Source: Thermomonospora echinospora | GTDB lineage: Bacteria; Actinomycetota; Actinomycetes; Streptosporangiales; Streptosporangiaceae | Direction: 5' to 3' | Assembly (NCBI RefSeq): GCF_900108175.1 | Contig: NZ_FNVO01000001.1 | Location: 99,662 to 163,661, forward strand | Length of the DNA: 64,000 bases | Shown here: in pieces, positions 1 to 8,249 of the stretch | Layout of the letters: each line of letters begins with the position of its first letter | How positions within the stretch are numbered: position 1 is the stretch's first letter | Program-made: the position numbers and the translations under genes | The notes under the pieces: generated by a model | What the model saw: the letters and a program-made list of their open reading frames with translations, nothing else | Database searches by the model: none | What the model was told of the DNA's origin: nothing

Positions 1-546
1 GACCTGGGCCCGCTGCCGGAGAAGCGGCTGCGTCACACCTTCTGGGGCCCGGCCGTCACGGAGGCCAAGAAGCACGGCAAGCAGGGCGTCCGCCTGGTGG
101 TGGACGGCGCCCCCACCCAGGCGCTGAAGGTCAGCGACTTCGCCACCCCCGGCTCCATGATCACGGTGCTGCCGGAGGGGATCGAGGAGTCGCACCACGC
201 GCTGAACGAGATCGCCAAGGCGGTCACCATCCTCATCAACGTCCCGGCCGACAAGTTCAAGCCGGTCAAGGGGCGGGAGAACTGGCATGTGGGCGGGATC
301 GTGGCCTACTCCAAGATCTGCACGCACGTGGGCTGCCCGGCGGCCCTGTACGAGCAGACCACCCACCACATCCTGTGCCCGTGCCACCAGTCCACCTTCG
401 ACGCCACCGACGGGGCCAAGGTCATCTTCGGCCCGGCGGCGCGGCCGCTGCCGCAGCTGCCGCTGTCGGTGGACAAGGAGGGGTACCTGATCGCCACCGA
501 TGACTTCCCCGAGCCCATCGGGCCGAGCTTCTGGGAGCGCGGATGA
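1..546 (+). CDS. qcrA: Cytochrome bc1 complex Rieske iron-sulfur subunit, 5' end cut by window
   Basis: C-terminal 181 residues of the Rieske subunit of the menaquinol:cytochrome c reductase (bcc complex), which passes electrons from menaquinol to the cytochrome c subunit at the outer face of the membrane. The frame is open from base 1, so the N-terminal membrane segments lie outside the window. The two cluster-binding loops are visible as CTHVGC and CPCHQS, giving the two Cys and two His ligands of a [2Fe-2S] Rieske centre. The stop codon overlaps the qcrB start in an ATGA, so the two genes are translationally coupled. The identification is firm. Confidence 0.95.
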   Translation, partial: DLGPLPEKRLRHTFWGPAVTEAKKHGKQGVRLVVDGAPTQALKVSDFATPGSMITVLPEGIEESHHALNEIAKAVTILINVPADKFKPVKGRENWHVGGIVAYSKICTHVGCPAALYEQTTHHILCPCHQSTFDATDGAKVIFGPAARPLPQLPLSVDKEGYLIATDDFPEPIGPSFWERG

Positions 547-2198
547 GCACGTCGACCACGGGCGCGGCGGCCCCGAAGGCGGTCTCCGGACCGCTGAACT
601 TCATCGACGACCGGCTCGGTTCGACCACCTTCTTCCGCCGCAACATGAAGAAGGTCTTCCCGGACCACTGGTCGTTCATGCTGGGCGAGATCGCCCTCTA
701 CTCGTTCATCATCCTGCTGCTCACCGGGACCTTCCTGACGCTGTGGTTCCAGCCGAGCATGCACGAGGTGGTGTACGAGGGCTCCTACACCAAGCTCAAC
801 GGCGTCAAGATGTCGGAGGCCTACGCCTCCACCCTGCACATCAGCTTCGACGTGCGGGGCGGTCTGCTGATGCGGCAGATGCACCACTGGGCCGCGATCC
901 TGTTCATGATCGCCATCGTGGTGCACATGCTGCGGGTGTTCTTCACCGGCGCCTACCGCAAGCCGCGTGAGCTGAACTGGCTGATCGGCATCGGCCTGTT
1001 CACCCTGGGCATGGTCGAGGGCCTGTTCGGCTACTCGCTGCCGGACGACCTGCTGTCGGGCACCGGCCTGCGGATCACCCAGGGGGTGGCCGAGTCGATC
1101 CCGGTGGTCGGCACCTACCTCTACATGTTCCTGTTCGGCGGCGAGTTCCCGCACGGCACCAACGGCGAGATCATCCCGCGGCTGTTCACCCTGCACGTGC
1201 TGCTGATCCCCGGCATCATCCTGGCGCTGGTCACCGCGCACATGATGATCATGTGGCACCAGAAGCACACCCAGATGCCCGGCCCGGGCCGCACCAACGA
1301 CAACGTGGTGGGGTACCCGTTCTACCCGGTGTTCATGGCCAAGACCGGCGCGTACTTCCTGTTCACCTTCGGGGTGATCGCGCTGCTGGCGACCTTCGCC
1401 CAGATCAACCCGATCTGGCTGTTCGGGCCGTACGACCCGGGCGCGATCTCGGCGGGCTCGCAGCCGGACTGGTACATGGGCGTGCTGGAGGGCTCGCTGC
1501 GGATCATGCCGAACTGGGAGACCACCGCGTTCGGCCACACCATCAGCTGGAACGTGCTCGTTCCGGCGCTGGGTCCGCTGGGCATCATCTTCACCGGCGC
1601 GGCGCTGTGGCCGTTCATCGAGCAGTGGGTCACCGGGGACAAGCGCTGGCACCACACCGTGGAGCGCCCGCGCAACGCCCCGGTCCGTACCGGTGTCGGC
1701 ATGGCGGCGGTCACCTTCTACGGCATGCTGTGGCTGGCCGGCGGCAACGACGTCATCGCCGAGAAGTTCCATGTGTCGCTGTTCGCCACGACCTGGTTCT
1801 TCCGGTTCGCCGTCTTCATCGGCCCGGTCCTGGCGTACATCATCACCAAGCGGATCTGCCTGGGCCTGCAGCGCAGCGACGCCGCCACCATGCACCACGG
1901 CGTCGAGGCGGGCGTGATCATCATGTCGCCGGAGGGCGGCTTCAGCGAGAAGCACGAGCCGGCCAACGAGCAGGAGCGGGCGGTCATCCTCAGCAAGGAG
2001 AACAGGACCCCCGCGCTGCCGGCCACGGAGAAGGACGGCATCCCGGCCCCCGGCTCCAAGGGCCCGCTGGGCCACCTGCGTGCGCGCCTGCACCGCTACT
2101 GGGCCATCGACGACATCCCCGTGGAGGCGCACGACGACCACCACGAGGCCGAAGAGGTCGAAGAGGGCAAGAGCGGCCGCAAGGAGCTCACGCACTGA
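543..2198 (+). CDS. qcrB: Cytochrome bc1 complex cytochrome b subunit
   Basis: Membrane cytochrome b of the actinobacterial bcc complex (551 aa), carrying the two b hemes and the quinol sites. Seen: repeated hydrophobic helices from about residue 50, paired heme-type histidines (for example in QMHHW and MWHQK), and a PDW motif like the PEW of the Qo site around residue 310. A hydrophilic C-terminal extension of roughly 100 residues ends in a His/Glu-rich stretch, as is usual for actinobacterial QcrB. The ATG overlaps the qcrA stop. A strong hairpin follows immediately, so this is the last gene of the qcr operon. Confidence 0.95.
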   Translation: MSTSTTGAAAPKAVSGPLNFIDDRLGSTTFFRRNMKKVFPDHWSFMLGEIALYSFIILLLTGTFLTLWFQPSMHEVVYEGSYTKLNGVKMSEAYASTLHISFDVRGGLLMRQMHHWAAILFMIAIVVHMLRVFFTGAYRKPRELNWLIGIGLFTLGMVEGLFGYSLPDDLLSGTGLRITQGVAESIPVVGTYLYMFLFGGEFPHGTNGEIIPRLFTLHVLLIPGIILALVTAHMMIMWHQKHTQMPGPGRTNDNVVGYPFYPVFMAKTGAYFLFTFGVIALLATFAQINPIWLFGPYDPGAISAGSQPDWYMGVLEGSLRIMPNWETTAFGHTISWNVLVPALGPLGIIFTGAALWPFIEQWVTGDKRWHHTVERPRNAPVRTGVGMAAVTFYGMLWLAGGNDVIAEKFHVSLFATTWFFRFAVFIGPVLAYIITKRICLGLQRSDAATMHHGVEAGVIIMSPEGGFSEKHEPANEQERAVILSKENRTPALPATEKDGIPAPGSKGPLGHLRARLHRYWAIDDIPVEAHDDHHEAEEVEEGKSGRKELTH

Positions 2199-2213
2199 CC
2201 GGTTCGTGACACC

Positions 2214-2254
2214 ACGAGAGCCCGCCACCGGAACCTCCGGTGGCGGGCTCTCGT
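2214..2254 (+). terminator. Intrinsic terminator after qcrB
   Basis: A perfect 19-bp inverted repeat (2214-2232 and 2236-2254) with a 3-nt loop lies 15 bases after the qcrB stop and is followed by a short T-containing tail. It closes the qcr operon and separates it from the glycosyltransferase gene. Confidence 0.85.
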
Positions 2255-2339
2255 TCTCATGGCCTCGCCGTGCTCGGCGGTCCGCCGGAGCCGCGACCAT
2301 GAGTCCGCCGTCGCGGCGAGCCGCGACAATGGACGCGAG

Positions 2340-3464
2340 ATGACGAAGACTCTGGTGGTGACCAACGACTTCCCGCCCCGGCCGGGCGGGATCCAGGCGT
2401 TCGTGCACAATCTGGCGCTGCGCAGGCCGCCGGGTTCGGTGGTGGTGTACGCGCCGGCCTGGAAGGGCGCGGCCGCGTTCGACGCCGCGCAGCCGTTCCC
2501 GGTGGTGCGGCATCCGACCTCGCTGATGCTGCCGGAGCCGGCGGTGCTGCGCCGGGCCGGGCGGATCGCCCGGTCGGAGGGCTGCGACTCGGTGGTGTTC
2601 GGCGCCGCTGCCCCGCTCGGCCTGCTGGCCCCGGCGCTGCGGCGGTACGGGGTGGAGCGCCTGGTGGGGATCACCCACGGCCACGAGGCCGGCTGGGCGG
2701 CGCTGCCGGTCGCGCGGCGGCTGCTGCGCCGGATCGGCGACGGCGTGGACGTGCTGACCTATCTGGGGGAGTACACCCGGGCCCGGATGGCCGCGGTGCT
2801 GTCGCCGCAGGCCGCCGCCCGAATGGCGCGGCTGGCGCCCGGGGTGGACGAGCAGGCGTTTTGCGCGGGGGCGGGCGGCGCGGAGGTCCGCAGGCGGCAC
2901 GGGCTGGGGGACCGGCCGGTGGCGGTGTGCGTGTCCCGGCTGGTGCCGCGCAAGGGGCAGGACGCGCTGATCCACGCCTGGCCCGCCGTGCTGCGCGAGG
3001 TGCCGGACGCGGTGCTGCTGCTGGTCGGCGGCGGCCCATACCGGGCGGAGCTGGAGCGGCTCGCCGCCGACCGGGGCGTGAGCGGCTCGGTGGTCTTCAC
3101 TGGCAGCGTGCCGTGGGAGGAGCTGCCCGCCCACTACGACGCCGGTGACGTGTTCGCGATGCCGTGCCGGACCCGGCGGCGGGGCCTGGACGTGGAGGGC
3201 CTCGGCATCGTCTACCTGGAGGCGTCGTCCACCGGGCTGCCGGTCGTGGCGGGGGACTCGGGCGGCGCCCCGGACGCGGTGCTCGACGGGGAGACCGGCG
3301 TGGTGGTCAGGGGCCGTTCCGTGCCGGCCGTCGCGGAGGCGGTCGCCGGTCTGCTGGGCGATCCCGAACGTGCCCGCAAGATGGGGGAGCAGGGCCGGGC
3401 CTGGGTGGAGCGCGAGTGGCGCTGGGACGTCCAGGCCGGGCGCCTGGACGCCCTCCTCGGCTGA
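2340..3464 (+). CDS. pimB: GT4 glycosyltransferase, PimB-like alpha-mannosyltransferase
   Basis: Family GT4 (GT-B fold) enzyme of 374 aa, probably GDP-mannose-dependent phosphatidyl-myo-inositol-monomannoside mannosyltransferase, working at the inner face of the membrane in PIM synthesis. Seen: the N-terminal acceptor-domain start VTNDFPPRPGGIQ, the donor-site signature around VSRLVPRKGQD, and the EX7E-type region GLGIVYLEAS. The ATG at 2340 was chosen because it begins directly before the conserved N-terminus; an upstream start at 2259 would fall on the terminator tail. The gene lies close to qcrB as in mycobacteria (Rv2188c near Rv2196), which supports the PimB assignment over other GT4 roles. 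Confidence 0.8.
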   Translation: MTKTLVVTNDFPPRPGGIQAFVHNLALRRPPGSVVVYAPAWKGAAAFDAAQPFPVVRHPTSLMLPEPAVLRRAGRIARSEGCDSVVFGAAAPLGLLAPALRRYGVERLVGITHGHEAGWAALPVARRLLRRIGDGVDVLTYLGEYTRARMAAVLSPQAAARMARLAPGVDEQAFCAGAGGAEVRRRHGLGDRPVAVCVSRLVPRKGQDALIHAWPAVLREVPDAVLLLVGGGPYRAELERLAADRGVSGSVVFTGSVPWEELPAHYDAGDVFAMPCRTRRRGLDVEGLGIVYLEASSTGLPVVAGDSGGAPDAVLDGETGVVVRGRSVPAVAEAVAGLLGDPERARKMGEQGRAWVEREWRWDVQAGRLDALLG

Positions 3465-3522
3465 GACGGCGTGGCTCGGGGCCGGGCGGACGTGGCGGCC
3501 CGCTCGGCCCCGAGGCCCTCGG

Positions 3523-4452
3523 TCAGCCGTCGCGGCGTCTGGGGCGGCGGATGAGCAGGGCGGTCGCCGCCGCCCCGAGTAGCAGGCCCGTACCGACGTG
3601 CGTCAGGAGCGTCTTCAGCGACGTCCCGGCGTCCGGGGCGGGGGAGGCTCCGGACGCCGGGGTGCTGTCCAGCTCGACCACTGGTGCGGCCGACGCGCTG
3701 TGCGAGTGCTCGGCCGGGGCCGGGCAGACCGGTGTGGGACGGGCGGGGGCCGCCGGTCCGGACGGCGGCTGGGGCTGCGGCGCCGGTGCTGCCCCGGTGC
3801 CGCCGCCTTCGCCGCCGGTGAAGTCGATGTCGGAGCAGGAGTAGAACGCCTCCGGGCTGTCGGAACGCTGCCAGATGGCGTAGATCAGGTGCCGTCCGCT
3901 CCTGCCCTGCGGCAGGGTCCCGGTGAACGTGTAGGACCCGTTGACCAGCGTGGGGTCCTTCACGGTGAGGAACGGCGAGGTCTCCAGGTCGGCCCAGCGC
4001 AGCGGCTTGGCCGGGTCGTAGCCGCTGCGCGTCACGTACAGCTCGAAGGTGCCCTTGTGCGGCGCGGTCGCCTTGTAGCGGAACTCGTGGCGGGCGCCGC
4101 CGGTCAGCCGGGTGGCGGGCCAGTCGGCGCGGGCCAGGTCCAGCCCCTTGTACTTGGCCCGTCCCGCGCTGCACAGCTGCCCGTCCGGGATGAGTCGCCG
4201 GTGCCGGCCGGCGGCGTCGGCGATGTTGACCTCGTGCCAGTCATAGAGGGCCTGGGTGCCACCGAGGGCGACGGCGGCCTTGCACGCGGCGGACTCGGGG
4301 GACTCGGGGTTCTTCTGCCGGCAGGTGAACGACCTGCTCGCCGGGGTCTGCATGGAGCCGTGCGCCAGGGCGGGGACCGCGGTGAGGCCGAGCAGGCCGG
4401 TCACGCCCAGCGTGGCGGCGAAGGCGGCGGGTCCGCGGTGTCGTGCGGTCAT
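3523..4452 (-). CDS. AA10 lytic polysaccharide monooxygenase with C-terminal membrane anchor
   Basis: Secreted copper enzyme that oxidatively cleaves chitin or cellulose (AA10, formerly chitin-binding domain 3), 309 aa. Seen: a signal peptide of residues 1-30 ending ALA, so that cleavage exposes His31 (HGSM) as the N-terminal ligand of the histidine brace; the second His lies in TAPHKG. A Pro/Ala-rich linker of about 50 residues follows the catalytic domain, then a hydrophobic helix and a basic tail RRPRRRDG. This is the layout of a protein kept at the membrane or wall instead of released; no LPXTG was seen. Substrate cannot be told from sequence alone. A possible promoter with TAGGTT lies near 4500 on this strand. 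Confidence 0.85.
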   Translation of the reverse strand: MTARHRGPAAFAATLGVTGLLGLTAVPALAHGSMQTPASRSFTCRQKNPESPESAACKAAVALGGTQALYDWHEVNIADAAGRHRRLIPDGQLCSAGRAKYKGLDLARADWPATRLTGGARHEFRYKATAPHKGTFELYVTRSGYDPAKPLRWADLETSPFLTVKDPTLVNGSYTFTGTLPQGRSGRHLIYAIWQRSDSPEAFYSCSDIDFTGGEGGGTGAAPAPQPQPPSGPAAPARPTPVCPAPAEHSHSASAAPVVELDSTPASGASPAPDAGTSLKTLLTHVGTGLLLGAAATALLIRRPRRRDG

Positions 4453-4557
4453 CGGGGCAGTCCTCCGGTGGTCTGGGGATGGCCGGCGGGTCCGTCCGAA
4501 AACCTAGATCGCCGAAGGGCGGTGGGGAGGTGCGCTTAGGCGGCGCTTAAGCCCTGC

Positions 4558-4986
4558 CTACGTCGATGTTGATTCGGGCTCGGGCGGCTCGGGGGCGCAA
4601 TCGGGGTCATGCAGCTCGAACCAGACCAGCCTTCCCGCGGCGGTGCGGCGGCTGCCCCACTGCTTGGCCAGCAGGTCCACGATGAGCAGGCCGCGCCCGC
4701 TCTCACCCTCGCCGTCGGCCTCGGAGTCCGCCTTGGGCGCCGGGACGGAGTCCGAGCCCGCGTCGCGGACCTCTCCCCGGACGACGTCCCCGACATGGCG
4801 GAGCGCCACCTCGACGGTCTCGGAGTCGGTGTGGACGATGGCGTTGGCCGCGACCTCGTCGATGAGCAGGACGGCGTCGTCCAGGACGGAACACCCCCGT
4901 AGCGCCGCCGCGGCGAAGCTGCGCACCCTGGCCAGCTCAGCCGGTTCCCCCTTGAAGGCTCTGCGGTGCACCCGCTCGTTCGTCAC
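4558..4986 (-). CDS. HATPase_c_2 ATP-binding protein, RsbW/SpoIIAB-like anti-sigma type
   Basis: A 142-aa single-domain GHKL ATPase of the kind that acts as a Ser kinase or anti-sigma factor in actinobacteria. Seen: the N box region LLIDEVAANAIVH and the G-box-like ESGRGLLIVDLL, with a short acidic Glu/Asp-rich insert between them and a Pro/Glu-rich tail. It is closely similar in layout to the protein at 7362-7772 (shared HRR.F.GE.AELA.V start), so the two are paralogues. No sigma factor or anti-anti-sigma gene lies next to it, so its target is unknown. Confidence 0.8.
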   Translation of the reverse strand: MTNERVHRRAFKGEPAELARVRSFAAAALRGCSVLDDAVLLIDEVAANAIVHTDSETVEVALRHVGDVVRGEVRDAGSDSVPAPKADSEADGEGESGRGLLIVDLLAKQWGSRRTAAGRLVWFELHDPDCAPEPPEPESTST

Positions 4987-5496
4987 GGTCCTGTCCCTTC
5001 AGTGCCGGCTCGTTCCCGGAGACGTCACCCCCGGGTCGTCCGGCACGCCCGCCCCACCGACACCGTCCTTACGCAGCGTGCCGAGGTGCAACTGAAAGTA
5101 ACGATACGCTCTCAAAGGGCTTCCCTCACTGCACTTGGGGATTCCGCTCCGGACGCGCCGTGATTCGCCTGCTGGTCCCCGCAGGGCACCGCCCGCCCTC
5201 TGGACGGATGCGCCGGGCCGAGGAGCGGGTGGCGCGGGACGCCGCGCGACCGGCGCTTCGAAGTGATCAACGCGGGGCGGCCGGTGACCGGGTGGCCCTG
5301 GAGGTCCGCCGGCCGGGGCGCCGGCCGTGTCGCTGCGCCCCGCATGAGGGCCTGTTTCCAGGCTGAGATCCATTATCGCGGTGTACGGGGGCGCGTGTCA
5401 TCGATCCGCCGAACGATTTTTCGGAGGGTGGTCCGGCATTAATGTCGTGGCTCGATCCGGCTTGATCCGGCTCGATCGAATGAGGACAGGTGAGGC
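4987..5496. other. 510-bp spacer without a convincing gene
   Basis: No reading frame here has a good start and family resemblance. The left part should hold the promoter of the leftward HATPase gene; a TATCGT element occurs on the minus strand near 5101-5106. Just before 5497 there is a run of short repeats of GATCCGGCT (about 5455-5478), then the ribosome-binding region of the next gene. Confidence 0.5.
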
Positions 5497-5994
5497 ATGA
5501 ACACCGAACTGGCGGACGAACTCGTCGCGATGGCGGAAGCGGACCACGCGGCGGTGCGCAAGGGGCTCAGCGACGACTTCGCCGAGCAGTTGCAGTGGCG
5601 GCGGCTGACCGCCGAGCACGGCGACCGGCTCGGCCGGATCATGGACGAGCACGGGTGGCCGACGGTGCCGATGGTCGGGCCGGAGGCCGCGCGGGCCGCC
5701 TGGCTGATCGCCCAGCACGCCGACCGGCAACTGGACGTTCAGCGGCGTGCGCTCGTGCTGATGGAGCAGGCCGTGGCCGCCGGTGAGGCCGGTGTCAGGG
5801 AGTTGGCGTTCCTGCGCGACCGGGTGCGGGTGAACGAGGGGCGGCCGCAGATCTATGGCACGCAGATCGCCGGCGTGCGGGACGGCGCCCCGGTGCCGTG
5901 GCCCTGCGAGGACCCCGAGGCGATGGACCGGCTCCGGGCGGAGGTGGGGATCGACCCGTTCGCTGTCCACGTCGCCAGGCATCCCGCCGGGTGA
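5497..5994 (+). CDS. DUF6624-like protein of unknown function
   Basis: A soluble 165-aa protein. Seen: an N-terminal helical segment with DHAAV, a central GWPTVPMVGPEAARAAWLIAQHAD stretch, then helices ending in an RDRVRVNEGRPQIYGTQI segment. The pattern of conserved W, H and D residues (AAWLIAQHAD, QIYGTQI) matches my memory of the DUF6624 family, which has no known activity. The ATG at 5497 is preceded by a GGTGAGG-like site at very short spacing. No neighbour suggests a role. Confidence 0.75.
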   Translation: MNTELADELVAMAEADHAAVRKGLSDDFAEQLQWRRLTAEHGDRLGRIMDEHGWPTVPMVGPEAARAAWLIAQHADRQLDVQRRALVLMEQAVAAGEAGVRELAFLRDRVRVNEGRPQIYGTQIAGVRDGAPVPWPCEDPEAMDRLRAEVGIDPFAVHVARHPAG

Positions 5995-6321
5995 TCCGCT
6001 GCGGGAACGACCGCCGGCCGCCGCCGTTCCCTTGGCGTGACGGCATTCATGCGCCGATGTTATCGGTAATTTATTTTGCTCCGATATGCTGGAATAAATG
6101 ATCCCGCCGGCGTGATTGACATCGTCTGGTTCGCTCCCTCGGAAAGGACCAGGCGATGCAGGAAGGCCGGCTCGGCCGGACCGCGCTGATGGCGGCGGGC
6201 CGATGCCCTGCGCCCGTTCGACCTGATGCGGCTGGTCCGCGCCACCGTCCGGTAGCCGTCGTCCGATAACCGTCCAGGACACCGATAACCCTGTTGCGGC
6301 GCGGACGCGGAGCCGGGCAGA
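5995..6321. other. Spacer with an AT-rich patch and a possible gene remnant
   Basis: No intact gene. Bases 6057-6103 are unusually AT-rich for this genome. From 6155 to 6253 an ATG-initiated frame and then a different frame give short protein-like stretches (the second ends ALRPFDLMRLVRATVR before a stop), which could be the decayed tail of a gene broken by a frameshift. The family could not be recognised, and chance is not excluded. Confidence 0.3.
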
Positions 6322-6912
6322 GTGCCGGGCATGGCGAACGAGTGGCCGGAACCGCGCAGCGTGCAGGACGTCCGCAGGCTGGAGGAGCAGGGGCGGCCGC
6401 TGCGGTTGCTGTTCTTCTGGGGCCACCGGTCGACCGGCACGGGAGAGATCGGCAAGGGCTGCCTCAGCCAGTGGTGGGAGGGCGACTTCACCGTCGACGG
6501 GATCACCTACCGCAGCGCCGAGCACTGGATGATGGCGCACAAGGCCCGCCTGTTCGGCGACGAGGAGACGTTCGAGCGGATCGTCGCGGCGGCGCATCCC
6601 GCCGAGGCCAAGGCACTCGGGCGGCGGGTGCGCGGCTTCGACGAGGACAGGTGGGCGGCCCACCGCGAAGAGATCGTCACGGCCGGCAACGTCGCCAAGT
6701 TCGGCCGGCACCCCGCGCTGCGGGACTACCTGCTCGGCACCGGGCGGCGGATTCTGGTCGAGGCCAGCCCGCTCGACCGCGTCTGGGGCATCGGCCTGTC
6801 CGCCGAGGACGAGCGCGCCGCCTCACCCGCCCGGTGGCGGGGCCTCAACCTGCTCGGCTTCGCGCTGATGGAGGCGCGTGCCCGGCTGCGGGGGGATGCC
6901 CCGGCCGGGTGA
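6322..6912 (+). CDS. NADAR family protein (YbiA-like)
   Basis: A 196-aa member of the NADAR superfamily; characterised members (YbiA) hydrolyse N-glycosidic bonds of damaged riboflavin intermediates, and others are linked to ADP-ribose or NAD chemistry. Seen: FFWGH near the start, the conserved YRSAEHWMMAHKA block with the probable catalytic Glu, KF.R.P.LR.YLL, and the C-terminal VWGIGL. GTG at 6322 or ATG at 6331 could be the start; neither has a clear ribosome-binding site. It stands alone between two long spacers, so its physiological substrate cannot be inferred. Confidence 0.85.
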   Translation: MPGMANEWPEPRSVQDVRRLEEQGRPLRLLFFWGHRSTGTGEIGKGCLSQWWEGDFTVDGITYRSAEHWMMAHKARLFGDEETFERIVAAAHPAEAKALGRRVRGFDEDRWAAHREEIVTAGNVAKFGRHPALRDYLLGTGRRILVEASPLDRVWGIGLSAEDERAASPARWRGLNLLGFALMEARARLRGDAPAG

Positions 6913-7361
6913 CCTGCCGCTCCGTCGGCGCCGCGCCGCCGGTTTCCGGATGGACGCCTGCCCGCGCCGAAGACGAGGCGCCCACCCCGAGACCGGCGGC
7001 GTGTGCGCGGACGGCCGAGGCCGCGCCGGCACCCCCGCAGACCGAATCCACGCCGCCCTTTCCGTGTAGGGCGTGATCCGGTCGTTGCCGGCGGCCTGGC
7101 GCCCAGGGTGGGGGAGTCTGGAGGTGGGCGCCGGCTGCGTGGCGGCCGCCTGGCCGGATCGAATGCGGGCGTGGACGGGGGTGCCGGACGCGGTCCGGAC
7201 TGCGGCCGGTCGTACCGAGGAGGGGTCGTGAGCGCTCGTTGGTGGAACGGGCGCATTGGATCCTCGGTGATGCCGGTGACCGGCCGCATCTGCGACGTTA
7301 GGCAGTTCGCGCGCCCGCCGCACCCCTCTTAGGTCTCCCTTAAGGCGGAGCTGAGACGGCG
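6913..7361. other. 449-bp spacer with one possible small ORF
   Basis: No gene of normal size. The only candidate is a small ORF at 7228-7332, listed separately. The rest is GC-rich sequence with no repeat or operator that I could recognise. The right end (7331-7361) is the 3' flank of the leftward HATPase gene and contains TTAAG-type motifs resembling those behind the paralogue at 4558. Confidence 0.4.
7228..7332 (+). CDS. Possible small ORF, 34 aa
   Basis: A GTG-initiated frame of 35 codons preceded by AGGAGG at 5-nt spacing, one of the better ribosome-binding sites in the region. The product begins MSARWWNGR and contains ATG codons later in frame. No family resemblance was recognised; it may be a leader peptide, a small protein or chance. 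It converges on the HATPase gene at 7362. Confidence 0.2.
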   Translation: MSARWWNGRIGSSVMPVTGRICDVRQFARPPHPS

Positions 7362-7772
7362 CTAAGCCGCCCGCAGTCGGTGGTGGTCGGCGACCTCGAA
7401 CCAGACGACCCGTCCGTGCGGCAGCGCGACGGTGCCCCACTCGCGGGCGAGCATGCTGACCAGCAGCAGGCCGCGGCCCGCCTCCTGGGACCACGCCGGC
7501 GGCAGGGGCGTGCCGGGCGGCCGGCGGGGGCCGGCGTCGTGGACCTCGGCGCGGACGACGCCGGCGCGGTGGCGGATCACCACTTCGAACGCGCCGCCCG
7601 GCCGCCCGGAGTCGCTGTGCAGCACGGCGTTGGCCGCTACCTCGTCCAGCAACAGCAGGAAGTCGGCCAGCACAGGGCAGCCCGGCGGCAGCGCCTCGCG
7701 GGCGAAGCGGTGGACCGCCGCCAGTTCGGCGCGCTCTCCCCGGAACGTCCTGCGGTGGGCCTGCTCGTCCAT
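7362..7772 (-). CDS. HATPase_c_2 ATP-binding protein, paralogue of the 4558-4986 gene
   Basis: A 136-aa RsbW/SpoIIAB-like GHKL ATPase, presumably a serine kinase or anti-sigma regulator in the cytoplasm. Seen: LLLLDEVAANAVLHSD (N box) and EAGRGLLLVSML (G box), ending in VVWFEVADHH. The ATG at 7772 was chosen over the longer frame because it has a GGAGGGTCC ribosome-binding site and aligns with the paralogue's start (HRRTFRGERAEL against HRRAFKGEPAEL). No partner gene is adjacent. Confidence 0.8.
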   Translation of the reverse strand: MDEQAHRRTFRGERAELAAVHRFAREALPPGCPVLADFLLLLDEVAANAVLHSDSGRPGGAFEVVIRHRAGVVRAEVHDAGPRRPPGTPLPPAWSQEAGRGLLLVSMLAREWGTVALPHGRVVWFEVADHHRLRAA

Positions 7773-8249
7773 CGGACCCTCCTCCCGTGCGGCGACTGAC
7801 CGCGTTCGCACGCTAAACCCGGAAAGGACTGAAGGAAACAGCCTTATACGGCATTTAAGGATATGGACAGGAAGGGCTAATCCGGGCGTCGTGTCCGGCC
7901 CGCGGTGGCGGCGCCCAGCGGCTCCGCCGGGCGTCCGGACGGCGCCGCCCGCCACGGCGGTCCCCTCGCCGTCGGAGCGCGCAGCCCCTCCGCCGTGGGC
8001 GTCCCCGGACCGTACCGAAGGGCGTCGCGGGCGGGCGGGAATGGTCTTCTGGCACAATCCGGAGCGGAATTCTTGTGCCTGTCGGTCATCCGGACGGCTC
8101 TTGGGGCGTATGCTCCCGGACTGTCGGGACGTTGCCGGGCAGAGCGGGCTCGGGTAGCGTCCACGGCGCGCCGTAAGGCACAGCCTCAGGGAACAGCACA
8201 GCGGGTCAGTTCGTCGTTCGCCGACTCCACCTCCTCCAGAGGAGAGGGA
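7773..8249. other. 477-bp divergent promoter region before the redox cluster
   Basis: No gene. Between the leftward HATPase gene and the rightward cluster the spacer holds an AT-richer patch (7820-7865) and an inverted repeat GGCACAA/TTGTGCC (8051-8057 and 8073-8079) that could be an operator. A TATGCT hexamer at 8109-8114 is a possible -10 element for the cluster. Function is inferred only. Confidence 0.4.

Noticed and set aside
306-3134. Very long minus-strand frame of more than 900 codons across qcrA, qcrB and pimB
   Set aside because: It is the antisense shadow of three firmly identified genes; composition is Arg/Ala/Gly-rich without family signatures, as usual in very high GC DNA.
4471-4486. 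GGTGGTCTGGGG near the AA10 gene start as a DasR site
   Set aside because: Only half of the palindrome is present; it does not match TGGTCTAGACCA.
6155-6253. Possible frameshifted gene remnant
   Set aside because: Two short protein-like stretches in different frames; no family recognised, so not called as a pseudogene.
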